Source: Bradyrhizobium sp. LHD-71 (GTDB taxonomy: Bacteria > Pseudomonadota > Alphaproteobacteria > Rhizobiales > Xanthobacteraceae). Taken from it: DNA of 64,000 nucleotides. Below, piece by piece: positions 17,259-26,417 of this stretch. Position 1 is the first letter of the stretch; the number at the start of each line of letters is the position of its first letter. The translations under genes were made by a program, and so were the position numbers. A model generated the notes under the pieces. The model saw only the letters and a program-made list of their open reading frames with translations. It was not told where the DNA came from and did not search any database. Where the stretch lies: assembly GCF_031157255.1 (NCBI RefSeq), contig NZ_JAVIFX010000005.1:280690-344689 (forward strand), given 5' to 3'.

Positions 17259-17643
17259 CTGGATGCTCTCCGCCGCGCTCGGGACGCTCGCGCGCGCCGA
17301 GAGAATGCACCAGCAGTTTCTGAAACTGCTACCTCGCGAGGGATTGCGCGAGCCGTGTTGGGAGCCACCTGTCGATGTGCTCGAGACGGAGGCGGAGATC
17401 CTGATCCTCGTTGCGCTCCCGGGTGTCGCGCCGGATGATGTCGAGGCAGTGATCGAAGGTGACACCCTCGTCATTCGGGGCCGCCGCGAGCCTCCCGTGG
17501 AATTGCGAGATGCGCGGATCCACCGTTTGGAGCTCCCGCAGGGTTGTTTCGAACGTCGCCTCGCCCTGTCGCCTGGACGATACGCGATAACCCGATTCTC
17601 CAGCCATGGGTGCATCGGCCTTCGTCTCAACAAGTCGGCCTGA
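17236..17643 (+). CDS. Hsp20 / alpha-crystallin family small heat-shock protein
   Basis: A 135-residue protein with an alpha-crystallin-like beta sandwich from about residue 43: WEPPVDVLETEAEILILVALPGVAPDDVEAVIEGDTLVIRGRREPP, then IHRLELPQGCFERRLALSPGRY. The usual C-terminal I-x-I/V anchor is replaced by a short tail (FSSHGCIGLRLNKSA), so oligomerisation may differ from standard sHsps. The start overlaps egtD by 23 nt and the gene ends 10 nt before lon. The three genes therefore read as one operon, consistent with protein and redox stress. It acts as an ATP-independent holdase in the cytoplasm. Confidence 0.82.
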   Translation: MQRTDHVNWMLSAALGTLARAERMHQQFLKLLPREGLREPCWEPPVDVLETEAEILILVALPGVAPDDVEAVIEGDTLVIRGRREPPVELRDARIHRLELPQGCFERRLALSPGRYAITRFSSHGCIGLRLNKSA

Positions 17644-17653
17644 AGGGGAGAGT

Positions 17654-20086
17654 ATGCCAGACGTCGAAACAACTTCTGCCGACCAAAGCGGTGTGCGGCC
17701 GATCTCGATCCCACAAGACGCTGTCCCAATTGTTCCGGTACGCAACACGGTCCTTTTTCCGGGGATGCTCGCCCCGATCACGCTAAGCGCGCCGTCGTCC
17801 GTCGCGGCCGCACAGCAGGCGGTCCGCGAGCAGCGCCAGATAGGAATCCTTCTGCAGCAAGACGCTGAGTTGGGTGAAGCGGGACCAGACGACCTGTACC
17901 GCATCGGCACACTGGCCAACGTCATCCGTTATCTGACCGGACCCGACAACACACATCACGTCGTCTGCCAGGGCGTGCAGCGGATGCGAGTGCTCGATTT
18001 CATTCCTGGCACGCCATTTCTTACCGCTCGCGCTCTTGAAATCCCTGAACCCGCCAGTAGCTCGCCAGATATCGAGGCGCGGTTGCTGAACCTGCGCCGG
18101 CTTTCAGTCGACGCCGCGCGACTGCTCCCGCAGGTGCCACAGGAGTTGATCGTCGCGCTTGAGAGCAGCCAAACACCGAGCGCGCTCGCAGACCTTGCCG
18201 CGTCGTTCATGGACATCAAGCCGAAGGAGAAGCAGGAGATCCTGGAAACGGTCGACCTCGTCGCGCGCATGGACAAGGTCGCACGACGTCTCTCCGAGCG
18301 CATAGAGGTCCTGCGCCTCAGCAACGAGATCGGCCTGCAGACTAAGGCGACGTTCGACGAGAGGCAACGCAAGGCCGTCCTTCGCGAGCAGATGGCGACG
18401 ATACAGCGGGCGTTGGGCGAGGGCGACGGCAAGGCCCAAGAGATCGCGGAGTTGGAGGACGCCATCGCCAAAGCGAACATGCCGGAAGAGGCGGAGAGCC
18501 AGGCGCTGAAGGAACTTCGGCGCTACGAACGCATGCCCGAAGGCGCCGCCGAGGCCGGAATGGTCCGAAACTACCTCGACTGGCTGAGCGAGATGCCATG
18601 GGGCCTGCCGTTAGAGGCGCAGATCGATATTGCGGAGGCAAGGCGCATCCTGGACGAGGATCACTACGGACTCGAGAAGATCAAGAGCCGGATCGTCGAG
18701 TACCTCGCAGTCAGAAAGCTCGCACCAGACGGCAAGGCGCCTATCCTCTGCTTTGCTGGGCCGCCCGGCGTCGGCAAAACGTCGCTGGGCCAATCGATTG
18801 CGCGCGCGATGAAGCGCCCGTTCGTGCGTGTCAGCCTCGGCGGCGTCCACGACGAGGCGGAGATTCGCGGCCATCGACGAACCTACATCGGTGCGCTCCC
18901 GGGCAACATCGTTCAAGCAGTCAAGAAGGCAGGCGCCCGTAACTGTGTCATGATGCTCGATGAGATAGACAAGCTCGGCCGGGGGATTCGAGCCGATCCC
19001 TCCGCCGCGATGCTCGAAGTACTTGACCCGGAGCAGAACGCGTCTTTCCGCGACAACTATCTCGGCGTTCCGTTTGACCTGTCGCGTGTCGTATTCCTCG
19101 CGACCGCGAACCTCCTCGACACGGTGCCGGGCCCGCTGCTCGACCGCATGGAGGTCATCAGCCTGCCGGGTTACACCGAGGAGGAGAAGCTTCAGATCGC
19201 GCGACGCTACCTCGTGCGCCGACAGCTCCAGGCAAACGGCCTGACGTCCGAACAAGCTGACGTAGATGACGAGGCCCTGCGCTTCATCATCAGCGGATAC
19301 ACCCGCGAGGCGGGTGTCCGCAGCCTGGAACGAGACATCGGCAAGACCCTGCGCAACGTGGCGGTCCGGATCGCGGAGGGAAGCGCGACCGCCGTTAGGC
19401 TGAATGCGAACGACATCGCAGCAATACTCGGTCAGCCGCGGTTCGAGAGCGAAGTCGCGATGCGGACGAGTATCCCCGGGGTTGCAACGGGTTTGGCGTG
19501 GACGCCGGTCGGCGGCGACATCTTGTTCATCGAAGCCACGCGAACACCCGGCAAGGGTGGTCTCATCCTCACCGGACAGCTGGGCGACGTGATGCGCGAG
19601 AGCGCCCAGGCCGCGCTGACCCTCCTCAAGACACGTTCGTCGGAGCTCGGTGTTGACGCCGGCGTGCTCGACGGTAGCGACATCCACATCCACGTGCCCG
19701 CAGGCGCGACGCCAAAGGACGGACCCAGTGCCGGCGTCGCAATGTTCACAGCCCTTGCGTCCCTCGTTACAGGTCGCAATGTCCGCAGCGATACGGCGAT
19801 GACCGGGGAGATTTCACTACGGGGTCTTGTGTTGCCCGTAGGTGGGATCAAGGAGAAGGTCGTCGCCGCCGCTGCAGCGGGCTTGTCGCGCGTCCTGCTG
19901 CCGGCGCGCAACCGCCGCGACTACGACGACATCCCCGCCGGCGCCCGGGACAAGCTTGAGATCGTGTGGCTTGAACGCGTCGATGATGCGGTTGCCGCCG
20001 GATTGGAGGAGCGCGCAAGCCCGCCCGCGCCAGCGGTAGGTGTGCGGACCGACCAGTCCGCGGTGGCCGGCCGGCAAGCGCGATGA
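17654..20086 (+). CDS. lon: ATP-dependent protease Lon
   Basis: An 810-residue LonA protease: N-terminal substrate domain (about 20-220), coiled-coil region, AAA+ module with Walker A GPPGVGKTSLGQS (about 370) and Walker B MMLDEIDKLGRG, then the protease domain with the catalytic Ser in DGPSAGVAMFTAL (about 692) and catalytic Lys in VGGIKEKVVAAA. The start at 17654 is supported by GGGGAG 5 nt upstream. It follows hsp20 directly, so chaperone and protease are co-expressed. Many rhizobia have another lon in a clpX-lon context; this one, beside egtD and hsp20, may be an accessory paralogue (inference). Confidence 0.95.
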   Translation: MPDVETTSADQSGVRPISIPQDAVPIVPVRNTVLFPGMLAPITLSAPSSVAAAQQAVREQRQIGILLQQDAELGEAGPDDLYRIGTLANVIRYLTGPDNTHHVVCQGVQRMRVLDFIPGTPFLTARALEIPEPASSSPDIEARLLNLRRLSVDAARLLPQVPQELIVALESSQTPSALADLAASFMDIKPKEKQEILETVDLVARMDKVARRLSERIEVLRLSNEIGLQTKATFDERQRKAVLREQMATIQRALGEGDGKAQEIAELEDAIAKANMPEEAESQALKELRRYERMPEGAAEAGMVRNYLDWLSEMPWGLPLEAQIDIAEARRILDEDHYGLEKIKSRIVEYLAVRKLAPDGKAPILCFAGPPGVGKTSLGQSIARAMKRPFVRVSLGGVHDEAEIRGHRRTYIGALPGNIVQAVKKAGARNCVMMLDEIDKLGRGIRADPSAAMLEVLDPEQNASFRDNYLGVPFDLSRVVFLATANLLDTVPGPLLDRMEVISLPGYTEEEKLQIARRYLVRRQLQANGLTSEQADVDDEALRFIISGYTREAGVRSLERDIGKTLRNVAVRIAEGSATAVRLNANDIAAILGQPRFESEVAMRTSIPGVATGLAWTPVGGDILFIEATRTPGKGGLILTGQLGDVMRESAQAALTLLKTRSSELGVDAGVLDGSDIHIHVPAGATPKDGPSAGVAMFTALASLVTGRNVRSDTAMTGEISLRGLVLPVGGIKEKVVAAAAAGLSRVLLPARNRRDYDDIPAGARDKLEIVWLERVDDAVAAGLEERASPPAPAVGVRTDQSAVAGRQAR

Positions 20087-20140
20087 CACGCGACTGGACG
20101 TTTCCGCATCCGCGTAGTTCGGTCGGTTAGGAACGACTCG

Positions 20141-20173
20141 CGGCGGTCGATCTCGGTTTGAGATCTCTCGCCG
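20141..20173 (+). terminator. stem-loop downstream of lon
   Basis: CGGCG-gtc-GATCTC-ggttt-GAGATC-tct-CGCCG: an 11-bp stem with a symmetrical 3-nt internal bulge, 55 nt beyond the lon stop. There is no T tract, so it is a possible terminator or RNA-stability hairpin. Confidence 0.5.
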
Positions 20174-20467
20174 ACGCGAATGGGCATAAATTCATAAAGC
20201 TTCGCGCGTCGCTGAAATGCTCGACGGGCAAATTCATGTTGCGGCTGAATATATCAAATTCAGCGGCGACCACTACTCGGCAGCCCGAAATTGCGTGATG
20301 GTTCAGCGGCTTCAGTTGAAGGCAACGAAGACAGAACCGATCGAACCCCAGATCAGGTTGGAGCGCGAAAGGCCCTTCAGCCAGTCGCGCAGGCCGCTTA
20401 CATGAGTTGGCCTCATCCCGCTGTCCCGAAGCCGAGCTGATGTGGGTCTGAGCACCATAAAGGCTTC
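20174..20467. other. intergenic region upstream of the AraC gene
   Basis: No gene is supported. AT-richer patches near 20185-20270 (CATAAATTCATAAAG, GAATATATCAAATTC) are plausible promoter sequence for the AraC-type gene. Confidence 0.35.
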
Positions 20468-21505
20468 TTGGACGTGGCAGGCGAGCTGTATTGGCGTATT
20501 TCGCGAAAAGACCTGGACGAGTTGATGACGACTTTGGACGTCAGCTCCGTCAGGCTGTCGGAGTGCGCACTTGCGGCGGATGCCCACCTGGCGGTCGCCC
20601 GCACGGCGACGTCCACCATTCACTATTGCTTTCGAGGGACCGGGTTCATCCTCCTTGAGGATGAAGCGCCGATACGTCTGACACCACACACACTGGTGAT
20701 CGTTCCACCCGGGCGGGCGATGACAATAACGGCGGCAGCCCACCCAGCCACACTACGGACCGTCGGCAAACGGAACGGCAGGGACTTCACGCTGGGGTCG
20801 TTACAGCGGCACTCCGTTGGGCACGGAGCGCCAACGCTGGTGCTTGCCTGCGGGTCCTTCCGGGCCAACTACGGTCCGGCGCTCGACTTGTTCGCCTCCC
20901 TTGCGACGGCCGTCGTCGAGAGGTTCGACGTGCACGACCAGCTCGACCAGGTCATGTCCTATGCGATGGCAGAGCTCACTGCCCAGCACGTCGGAGGAGG
21001 AGCGATGTCGGCGGCGCTCCTGAAACTCGTCCTGCTCGCGTTGCTCCGGCGCTGTTTGGTGTCGACGAACCCTTGGGTCGAGCGCTTCGCGATATTGAGC
21101 GATCCGCCGATCGCGCGGGCGTTCGCCGCCATGACCTCACGCCTGTCGGTCCCACATACGGTACAGAGCCTGGCGCAGGCCGTCGGTCTCAGCCGGTCGG
21201 CTTTCATGGCGCGGTTTTCCGCTGCATTCGGAGAGTCGCCGATGTCATTGCTCCGCCGCGTGCGGATGCGTCACGCGGCGGACCTGCTTGCCGCCAACGC
21301 GTTGTCTATCGACCAAGTCGCCTTGAACGCTGGCTACCAGAGCCGGAGTAGCTTCACCCGCACGTTCCGCAGGTACTACGGCAGCGATCCGTCAGAATAC
21401 CGTGCCAAGGCGCAGCGTGCCTTCTCCGAAAGGGTAACTCCCGCTGAAGACATGATTGAGGAATCCGATGCGGGCGGACATCGGCCGGCAGCGGCAACAG
21501 CGTAA
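20468..21505 (+). CDS. AraC family transcriptional regulator with cupin-type sensor
   Basis: Up to 345 residues. The N-terminal AraC-binding/cupin_6-like sensor spans about 20-190 (VRLSECALAADAHLAVARTATSTIHYCFRGTGFILLEDEAPIRLTPHTLVIVPPGRAMTI). The C-terminal double helix-turn-helix is clear (VQSLAQAVGLSRSAFMARFSAAFGESPMSLLRRVRMRHAADLLAANALSIDQVALNAGYQSRSSFTRTFRRYYG). The start is uncertain: TTG at 20468, GTG at 20474 and ATG at 20525 are all possible. This subfamily is commonly tied to oxidoreductase genes of small-molecule metabolism. It stands alone between lon and the minus-strand stress genes. Confidence 0.88.
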   Translation: MDVAGELYWRISRKDLDELMTTLDVSSVRLSECALAADAHLAVARTATSTIHYCFRGTGFILLEDEAPIRLTPHTLVIVPPGRAMTITAAAHPATLRTVGKRNGRDFTLGSLQRHSVGHGAPTLVLACGSFRANYGPALDLFASLATAVVERFDVHDQLDQVMSYAMAELTAQHVGGGAMSAALLKLVLLALLRRCLVSTNPWVERFAILSDPPIARAFAAMTSRLSVPHTVQSLAQAVGLSRSAFMARFSAAFGESPMSLLRRVRMRHAADLLAANALSIDQVALNAGYQSRSSFTRTFRRYYGSDPSEYRAKAQRAFSERVTPAEDMIEESDAGGHRPAAATA

Positions 21506-21620
21506 GTGCCGGCGCGGGATCGGCCTGAAGCTCGCCAGACGCACGGAAAGCCGGACCGTCCGGATTTGACGGAGTCGGTACCGCGAAAGGTCTGTCAACT
21601 GGCACCAACTCGATGTCTGT

Positions 21621-21875
21621 TCAGACCGGTTTTCCCGACTGCTCCTCCTCGAATGTCACGGCCACGGCAGCATTCGCAGAAAGACGCACCTTCTGCCCTT
21701 CGACATCGGCGACTAATCCAAGGTCGATGAAATGCGCGTGACCCTTGTGTCGGCCCTCTCCGCTGTCGCGCTCCGCGAGCTTGATGCGACCGTTGGCGAC
21801 ACCGTCCACGGTGCCGACGTGGACGCCGTCCGCGCCGATGACTTCCATATTCCGCGCGATCTTGTCGTTTGTCAT
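21621..21875 (-). CDS. DUF2171 domain protein
   Basis: An 84-residue soluble protein with the DUF2171 pattern: MEVIGADGVHVGTVDGVANGRIKLAERD, then HFIDLGLVADVEGQKVRLSANAAVAVTFEEE. The domain resembles PRC-barrel proteins (a short beta barrel binding other proteins or RNA); no function is established. A strong ribosome site (AAGGAGAG) precedes the ATG. Many rhizobial genomes carry several copies, often near stress genes. Confidence 0.82.
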   Translation of the reverse strand: MTNDKIARNMEVIGADGVHVGTVDGVANGRIKLAERDSGEGRHKGHAHFIDLGLVADVEGQKVRLSANAAVAVTFEEEQSGKPV

Positions 21876-21912
21876 TTGGTCTCTCCTTGTGATTTCAATG
21901 ATTGCGCCCGAG

Positions 21913-22326
21913 CTACGCGTCCTCCGCCAGGCGGAGTCCTGCGAATTGCCAACACATATGGGCGGGGAAGAAATTGCGGTAAGTCGCGCGGAGGTGTCCC
22001 GGCGGAGTTACGCAAGAGCCGCCGCGCAACACGAACTGTCCGGACATGAACTTGCCATTGTACTCGCCGACTGAGCCTTCAACTGCGTGGAATCTCGGGT
22101 AAGGTGAGGCCGTGTCCTTCGGATGGTATTGCTTTGGCGCCGTATCGATGCCGAGATAGAATCCGAGCGCGCCGCCCAGCATCATGATCAGCGCAAATCC
22201 CTGCGAAGTCGGCGCCGACACGCTCGAACCGACACGGATGGCGACGAACAAACCGCTTGCGGCTCCCGCCAAAGCAAGGCCGAAGCGCTCCAGGACATGT
22301 GCAAATTTTCTGACGCGGCTGCGCAT
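21913..22326 (-). pseudogene. chimeric ORF: small membrane protein fused to the C-terminal end of EgtB
   Basis: From ATG 22326 (ribosome site GAGG) the frame encodes a membrane protein start ([29 protein letters not shown]...[19 protein letters not shown], two helices). It then runs in frame into the last ~60 residues of an EgtB/formylglycine-generating-enzyme domain ([54 protein letters not shown]). Both partners look truncated. The EgtB start fragment lies immediately upstream on the same strand (22338-22553), so a small membrane-protein gene has replaced the middle of egtB. A functional product is unlikely. Confidence 0.65.
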
Positions 22327-22337
22327 TGCTCGCCTCA

Positions 22338-22553
22338 TCAATGAGTTGCGCCGCTGCTCAGGCTGGGACTTGGATTTTGCGCGAACGGATGGAGGAGGAT
22401 GGCCGTGAGCAGGAGCTTGTGGTGCTGTTGCTCGTGGCGGCATCCGAACTCGACTAGCCCGGCGACGTTGTGAGTCGGTAGAGAGTTGAGCGGCTTCGCG
22501 ACGGCAAGATCGCTGAGCGTGAGTGCCGACTGGAAAGAATGTACAGGAGCCAT
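22338..22553 (-). pseudogene. EgtB N-terminal (DinB-like) fragment
   Basis: Seventy-one codons containing [29 protein letters not shown]. This is the HxxxEQQH iron-ligand helix of the DinB_2 domain of ergothioneine synthase EgtB (typically GLHHEQQHQELLLTDI). It stops at 22338. The matching C-terminal sulfoxide-synthase end is found at 21913-22110 on the same strand. With the centre missing the enzyme cannot work. Confidence 0.6.
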
Positions 22554-22795
22554 TGCAATTCCTCAGCATAAATTCGGAATGGGCTGTCGCAACGGGGATG
22601 GCGCCGCGTACGCAAACGCTATGCAACACTCCGGGTTTGGAATCTAAAAACCGTGTCGGCCCCCGTCCAGCCCTCTCCAGCTTGTCGCGGCATGACCGAT
22701 TTCACGTCGGCAGCCTGGACACCTGGCAAACAAACTGCGATGCGCACGCGGCAAGGCTGTGCGCGCCGCAGTCATGGATAGCTTGGTAGGCGCCG

Positions 22796-23308
22796 TCAAG
22801 CGGCATTCCTCCGAGGCAACTTCCAACCCGGGCGAATGAAGTGGCAGGTGTAGCCGCTCGCATAGCGTTCCAGGTAATCCTGGTGTTCCGCCTCGGCCTG
22901 CCAGAAATCGCCGGCGGGAGAAAGCTCGGTTACTACCTTGCCCGGCCACAGCCCTGACGCCTCGACGTCGGCGATCGTGTCTTGCGCGACGCGCAGCTGA
23001 TCCTCGCTGGTGTAGAAGATCGCAGACCTGTAGCTCGTGCCGCGGTCGTTGCCCTGCCGGTTGAGCGTGGTCGGGTCGTGGATCTGGAAGAAGAACTCCA
23101 GCAGGTCGCGGAAGCTCGTCTTGCTTGGATCGAACATGATCTCGATCGCTTCGGCGTGCGTGCCGTGGTTGCGGTAGGTGGCGTTCTCCACGTCACCGCC
23201 GGAGTATCCCACTCGCGTCGACACGACACCGGGCAAACGCCGCACCAGCTGCTGCATTCCCCAGAAGCAACCGCCGGCCAGAATCGCGCGTTCTGTAGTC
23301 GCTGCCAT
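22796..23308 (-). CDS. msrA: peptide-methionine (S)-S-oxide reductase
   Basis: A 170-residue MsrA with the catalytic motif GGCFWGMQ (Cys14) and family hallmarks ([28 protein letters not shown], then [25 protein letters not shown]). It reduces the S-epimer of methionine sulfoxide using thioredoxin. It starts 2 nt after the msrB stop, so the two are a tight operon repairing both epimers. There is no signal peptide, so it is cytoplasmic. Confidence 0.95.
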   Translation of the reverse strand: MAATTERAILAGGCFWGMQQLVRRLPGVVSTRVGYSGGDVENATYRNHGTHAEAIEIMFDPSKTSFRDLLEFFFQIHDPTTLNRQGNDRGTSYRSAIFYTSEDQLRVAQDTIADVEASGLWPGKVVTELSPAGDFWQAEAEHQDYLERYASGYTCHFIRPGWKLPRRNAA

Positions 23309-23310
23309 GG

Positions 23311-23763
23311 TTACGCCTCCTGCTTGTCGAAAAGTTTCGCGTATTCGCCGTAACCCGCGCTTTCCAATTGATCGCGGTGGATGAAACGGAGGGAGGCCGA
23401 GTTCATACAGTATCGCAACCCGCCCTTGTCGCGCGGCCCGTCGGGGAAGAGGTGACCCAGGTGGCTATCGCCGTGCTTCGAACGAACCTCGGTCCGAGTC
23501 ATGCCGTGCGAGTTGTCGACCTTCTCGACGACGTTCGCGGCCTCGAAAGGCCGGGTGAAACTTGGCCAGCCAGTGCCGCTATCGAACTTGTCGAAGGATG
23601 CGAAGAGCGGCTCGCCGGAAACCACGTCGACGTAGAGGCCAGGCTCCTTGTTGTCCCAGTATTCGTTGGAAAACGGGCGCTCGGTCCCATCGGTCTGCGT
23701 GACGCGGTACTGCTCGGGAGTCAGCGCCGAGACCGCCTCCGGGTTTTTCCTATAGGTCGCCAT
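23311..23763 (-). CDS. msrB: peptide-methionine (R)-S-oxide reductase
   Basis: A 150-residue MsrB. The catalytic Cys119 is in [13 protein letters not shown], with fold motifs [11 protein letters not shown] and [10 protein letters not shown]. The CxxC zinc-binding pairs of many MsrB proteins are absent, so this is the zinc-free type. The start at 23763 is backed by AAGGAG; a longer upstream in-frame extension has no family similarity. First gene of the msrB-msrA operon. Confidence 0.94.
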   Translation of the reverse strand: MATYRKNPEAVSALTPEQYRVTQTDGTERPFSNEYWDNKEPGLYVDVVSGEPLFASFDKFDSGTGWPSFTRPFEAANVVEKVDNSHGMTRTEVRSKHGDSHLGHLFPDGPRDKGGLRYCMNSASLRFIHRDQLESAGYGEYAKLFDKQEA

Positions 23764-24210
23764 TTGCGGAGCTCCTTTTTGATCTGGCGTGAAGATAGGT
23801 ATCGGGTGGGCGAGTGTCCAATCACCGCCAGCTATCGAAACGATGCCTGAGGATCGTGGCTGGAAGTGTTTCAAATCTGCCGGAACCAATTCGCTCCCCC
23901 GTCGAAGGGTCTGAAATTGTTGGAACAGAACTTTGAATCGGCGCTCGCCGCGATACCGGACGGCTACGGCGAGGGCGTTTACAACGGTCTGCGATATGGC
24001 GTGATGGTGCGGAACTCTCGTGATGGAAAGCGGACTAACCTGGTCGCGCGAGCGCTCGGCGGTGGCGATGTGGTCAGCTTCAACCTTTACCGGCTGAGGT
24101 CGGGAGTACCCTCTTTGCGGCCCTGCGAAATGCCGGCCGAGAAAGTCGTCGCGTTTGTTCTCGGGTATATTCCCGACCTCCCAAAGTCTTGAGCAAGCTT
24201 GCGCAGTCAC

Positions 24211-24505
24211 CTGCGGCGACGTCTGTGTGCCACCAGCAAAGTGAGCTCCGGACTCAGTGCGCCTGACCTCCGGGAGCTTCAGCCTTCAACGCGGCGGCCG
24301 AGGCGAGTGCCGCGGCATTGATCGAAGGCCGGACCTGAGTATGGACATGGGCAGTCGCGAATGCGTCGAGCGGGGCGGACTGCTGACGATGTTTCGCTCG
24401 GAGCCTTCTGGAAGCCCGGCAGGCCGATCCTCTTCGCGCCGACGCACCCATCGCCTCACAGTCCGCGACTGCGATGGTCTCGGCACTGATGGCGGGCCGT
24501 TCCGG
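24211..24505. other. gene-free stretch between msrB promoter region and peroxiredoxin-like gene
   Basis: A 65-codon minus-strand open frame ends at 24254 but has no ribosome site or recognisable pattern. I see no supported gene or repeat here. Confidence 0.35.
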
Positions 24506-25237
24506 TTAGGACGTCGACGCGGCCCGGCGCAAAGAGGACAAGATTTGCGCCGGCTCCTCCCGCACCGTGAAGTCGGGTTCGACGAACGCGCTGCGGATCC
24601 GACCGTCCGTGTCAATCACGTAGGTCGCGGGAATGGGCAGCATCCAGACCGGCGAACCGTGCCGCGCACCGAAGTCGAAACCGAGTCCGGAATAGTGCGC
24701 TTTGGTCTCGTCGGGCACCCGGAACAGGACGCCATATGACATCGCAACGGCGTAGTCGACGTCGGAGAGCACCTTCAGCTCCAATCCCAGGCTTTGCTTG
24801 AGCTGCCGCGGAAAATGCCTCGTCTCGGGTGTCACGACCGCGAGAGTTGCGCCGAGGTTCTCGAACTCATCCTTCGCGGCTTGGAGGGCGCACAGCTCTG
24901 CGGTGCAGAATGGGCACCAGCCGCCTCGGAAGAAACTCAGGACGAGCGGGCCGTTTCGACGCAGCTGCTCAGAGGAGTGGAGGCGGCCATCGGCGTCCGG
25001 CAGGAGGAAGTCCGGGGCGGTATCTCCGACGTTCAACGCGTATGATGCCACGCCTGTATCGCGCAGCCAGCCTACGAGATGGTTGTATGACTCCCAGTCC
25101 GCGGGGCTAAATGTCGCCAACAGCTCAGAGCGAATCTGGGCGAATGTCTTGTCGATCTGGTTTGGCCTCGGCGAGGCGTCAGACTGCGGATCGATTGGTT
25201 GGAAATGGTTGGCGGGTGGCGTGCGTGTCGCGGTCAT
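24506..25237 (-). CDS. peroxiredoxin-like AhpC/TSA family protein (paralogue 1)
   Basis: A 243-residue thioredoxin-fold protein. An N-terminal helical extension (about 1-65) precedes the AhpC/TSA domain (VGDTAPDFLLPDADGRLHSSEQL). The active-site motif is FFRGGWCPFCTAEL, with cysteines near 112 and 115. The ending (MLPIPATYVIDTDGRIRSAFVEPDFTVREEP) is typical of the peroxiredoxin-like family. Thiol peroxidase activity is presumed. The ATG overlaps the LysR stop by 4 nt, so it is co-translated with that regulator. Two other paralogues (29577, 53893) have motifs RWCPYC and MWCQAC. Confidence 0.85.
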   Translation of the reverse strand: MTATRTPPANHFQPIDPQSDASPRPNQIDKTFAQIRSELLATFSPADWESYNHLVGWLRDTGVASYALNVGDTAPDFLLPDADGRLHSSEQLRRNGPLVLSFFRGGWCPFCTAELCALQAAKDEFENLGATLAVVTPETRHFPRQLKQSLGLELKVLSDVDYAVAMSYGVLFRVPDETKAHYSGLGFDFGARHGSPVWMLPIPATYVIDTDGRIRSAFVEPDFTVREEPAQILSSLRRAASTS

Positions 25238-26169
25238 GCTGACGCGCTCGCCACTTCCGAAAACGTTTCTTGCGGCGTGCCTCGATGGCGAACTTCGATC
25301 GACCAGTCGCGAAGCCGGGCGACCTTGACGAAAGCGTCTAGCGCAGGCGAGTAGCGGCGCCCCTGCACAGCCAGCAACCGGACTTCCCGAGAAACCTGAT
25401 CACCTTCGAGCGGAATGGTTTTGAGCATCGGAAGGCGCGGCATGTGCTCGGGCGCGAGTATCACGCCGAAGCCAGCCGCCGCCATGTGCTGCAGGTGCAA
25501 GTCATGACCACTGCAGTGGCCGAAGCGGGGCGGTTGCTCAGGAAAATACGACCGCTTTATCTTTGGGGCGACGTCGCATCCGGATCGATCCAGCAAGACA
25601 GTCTCTTGGAGGTCGTCGATGCCGATCGAGGGACGGTTGGCCAGCTTGTGTGTCGGCGCGAGAACCGCGACGTAGCGTTCCTCAAACAGCGACCAATCGT
25701 CGATTCGGGGGGGTATGTCCCGCACGTCCCCGACCACTGCGGCGTTGATCTCCCCCTCAAGCAAGAGGTCGACGAGTTTTTCCGCTGCGCCCTCGCGCAG
25801 TTCGACTTGAAGTCCAGGTACGAACCTCGCAATCTCTGCGATCGGATCGAGGACGAGCGATGCCGAGATCGTTGGGGCGAGGCCGATCTTGAGCGGCGCG
25901 ACCTCCTTGCGTTGGAACTCCTTCGCTCTGCGACGCACCGCCTCTGCCGACGCCAGCGTGCGTTCCAGCATCGGAAGGACTTCCTTTCCGAGATCGGTGA
26001 GCTGCGTCAATTGGCGCTCGCGGTAGAGCAACTGCCCGCCGAGCTCCTGCTCAAGCTTCTGCACCCCCTTGGTTAGGGCCGGCTGCGTAACATTGCACTG
26101 CTCGGCCGCGCGAGTGAAGTTGAGCGTGGACGCGACCGCGAGGAAGTAGCGGACTTGATGAAGCTCCAT
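25234..26169 (-). CDS. LysR family transcriptional regulator (1)
   Basis: A 311-residue LTTR. The winged helix-turn-helix is at the N-terminus (MELHQVRYFLAVASTLNFTRAAEQCNVTQPALTKGVQKLEQELGGQLLYRERQLTQLTDLGKEVLP), followed by the periplasmic-binding-like effector domain. I use the ATG at 26169 (GGAG 8 nt upstream); the longer upstream frame is not LysR sequence. It is divergent from iorAB and co-translated with the peroxiredoxin-like gene, so it likely controls one or both. A T-N11-A-like site (CAT at 26242, ATG at 26256) lies in the divergent gap. Confidence 0.92.
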   Translation of the reverse strand: MELHQVRYFLAVASTLNFTRAAEQCNVTQPALTKGVQKLEQELGGQLLYRERQLTQLTDLGKEVLPMLERTLASAEAVRRRAKEFQRKEVAPLKIGLAPTISASLVLDPIAEIARFVPGLQVELREGAAEKLVDLLLEGEINAAVVGDVRDIPPRIDDWSLFEERYVAVLAPTHKLANRPSIGIDDLQETVLLDRSGCDVAPKIKRSYFPEQPPRFGHCSGHDLHLQHMAAAGFGVILAPEHMPRLPMLKTIPLEGDQVSREVRLLAVQGRRYSPALDAFVKVARLRDWSIEVRHRGTPQETFSEVASASA

Positions 26170-26417
26170 CGGTTGTTCTCCGTCAAGTTGCTGCCGACGA
26201 TACTGAAGAGGCTTTGCACTCGACGACGTGACGAGGCACGCCATAATCGTTGGGCATGGATGCCACTTGCGGCTGCGCCTTGGAATGGTCCGGTCTATTG
26301 GTTTGGACGCGCGGACACGCTTTCTGGAGCCTCTGAGAGCCCGGGCTAATGAAGTCTCACAGGAAATCTGCAAGTTTTAGCCGTTCAGGCTCGATGACCG
26401 AGCCTCTCGAGGTTATC

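Noticed and set aside
18611..19693. 360-codon open frame antisense to lon
   Set aside because: Shadow frame produced by high-GC third positions; no ribosome site, no family pattern, lies wholly inside lon.
26242..26258. CAT-N11-ATG site as a firm LysR operator between LysR 1 and iorAB
   Set aside because: Fits T-N11-A spacing, but such sites are frequent by chance; kept only as a remark under the LysR gene.
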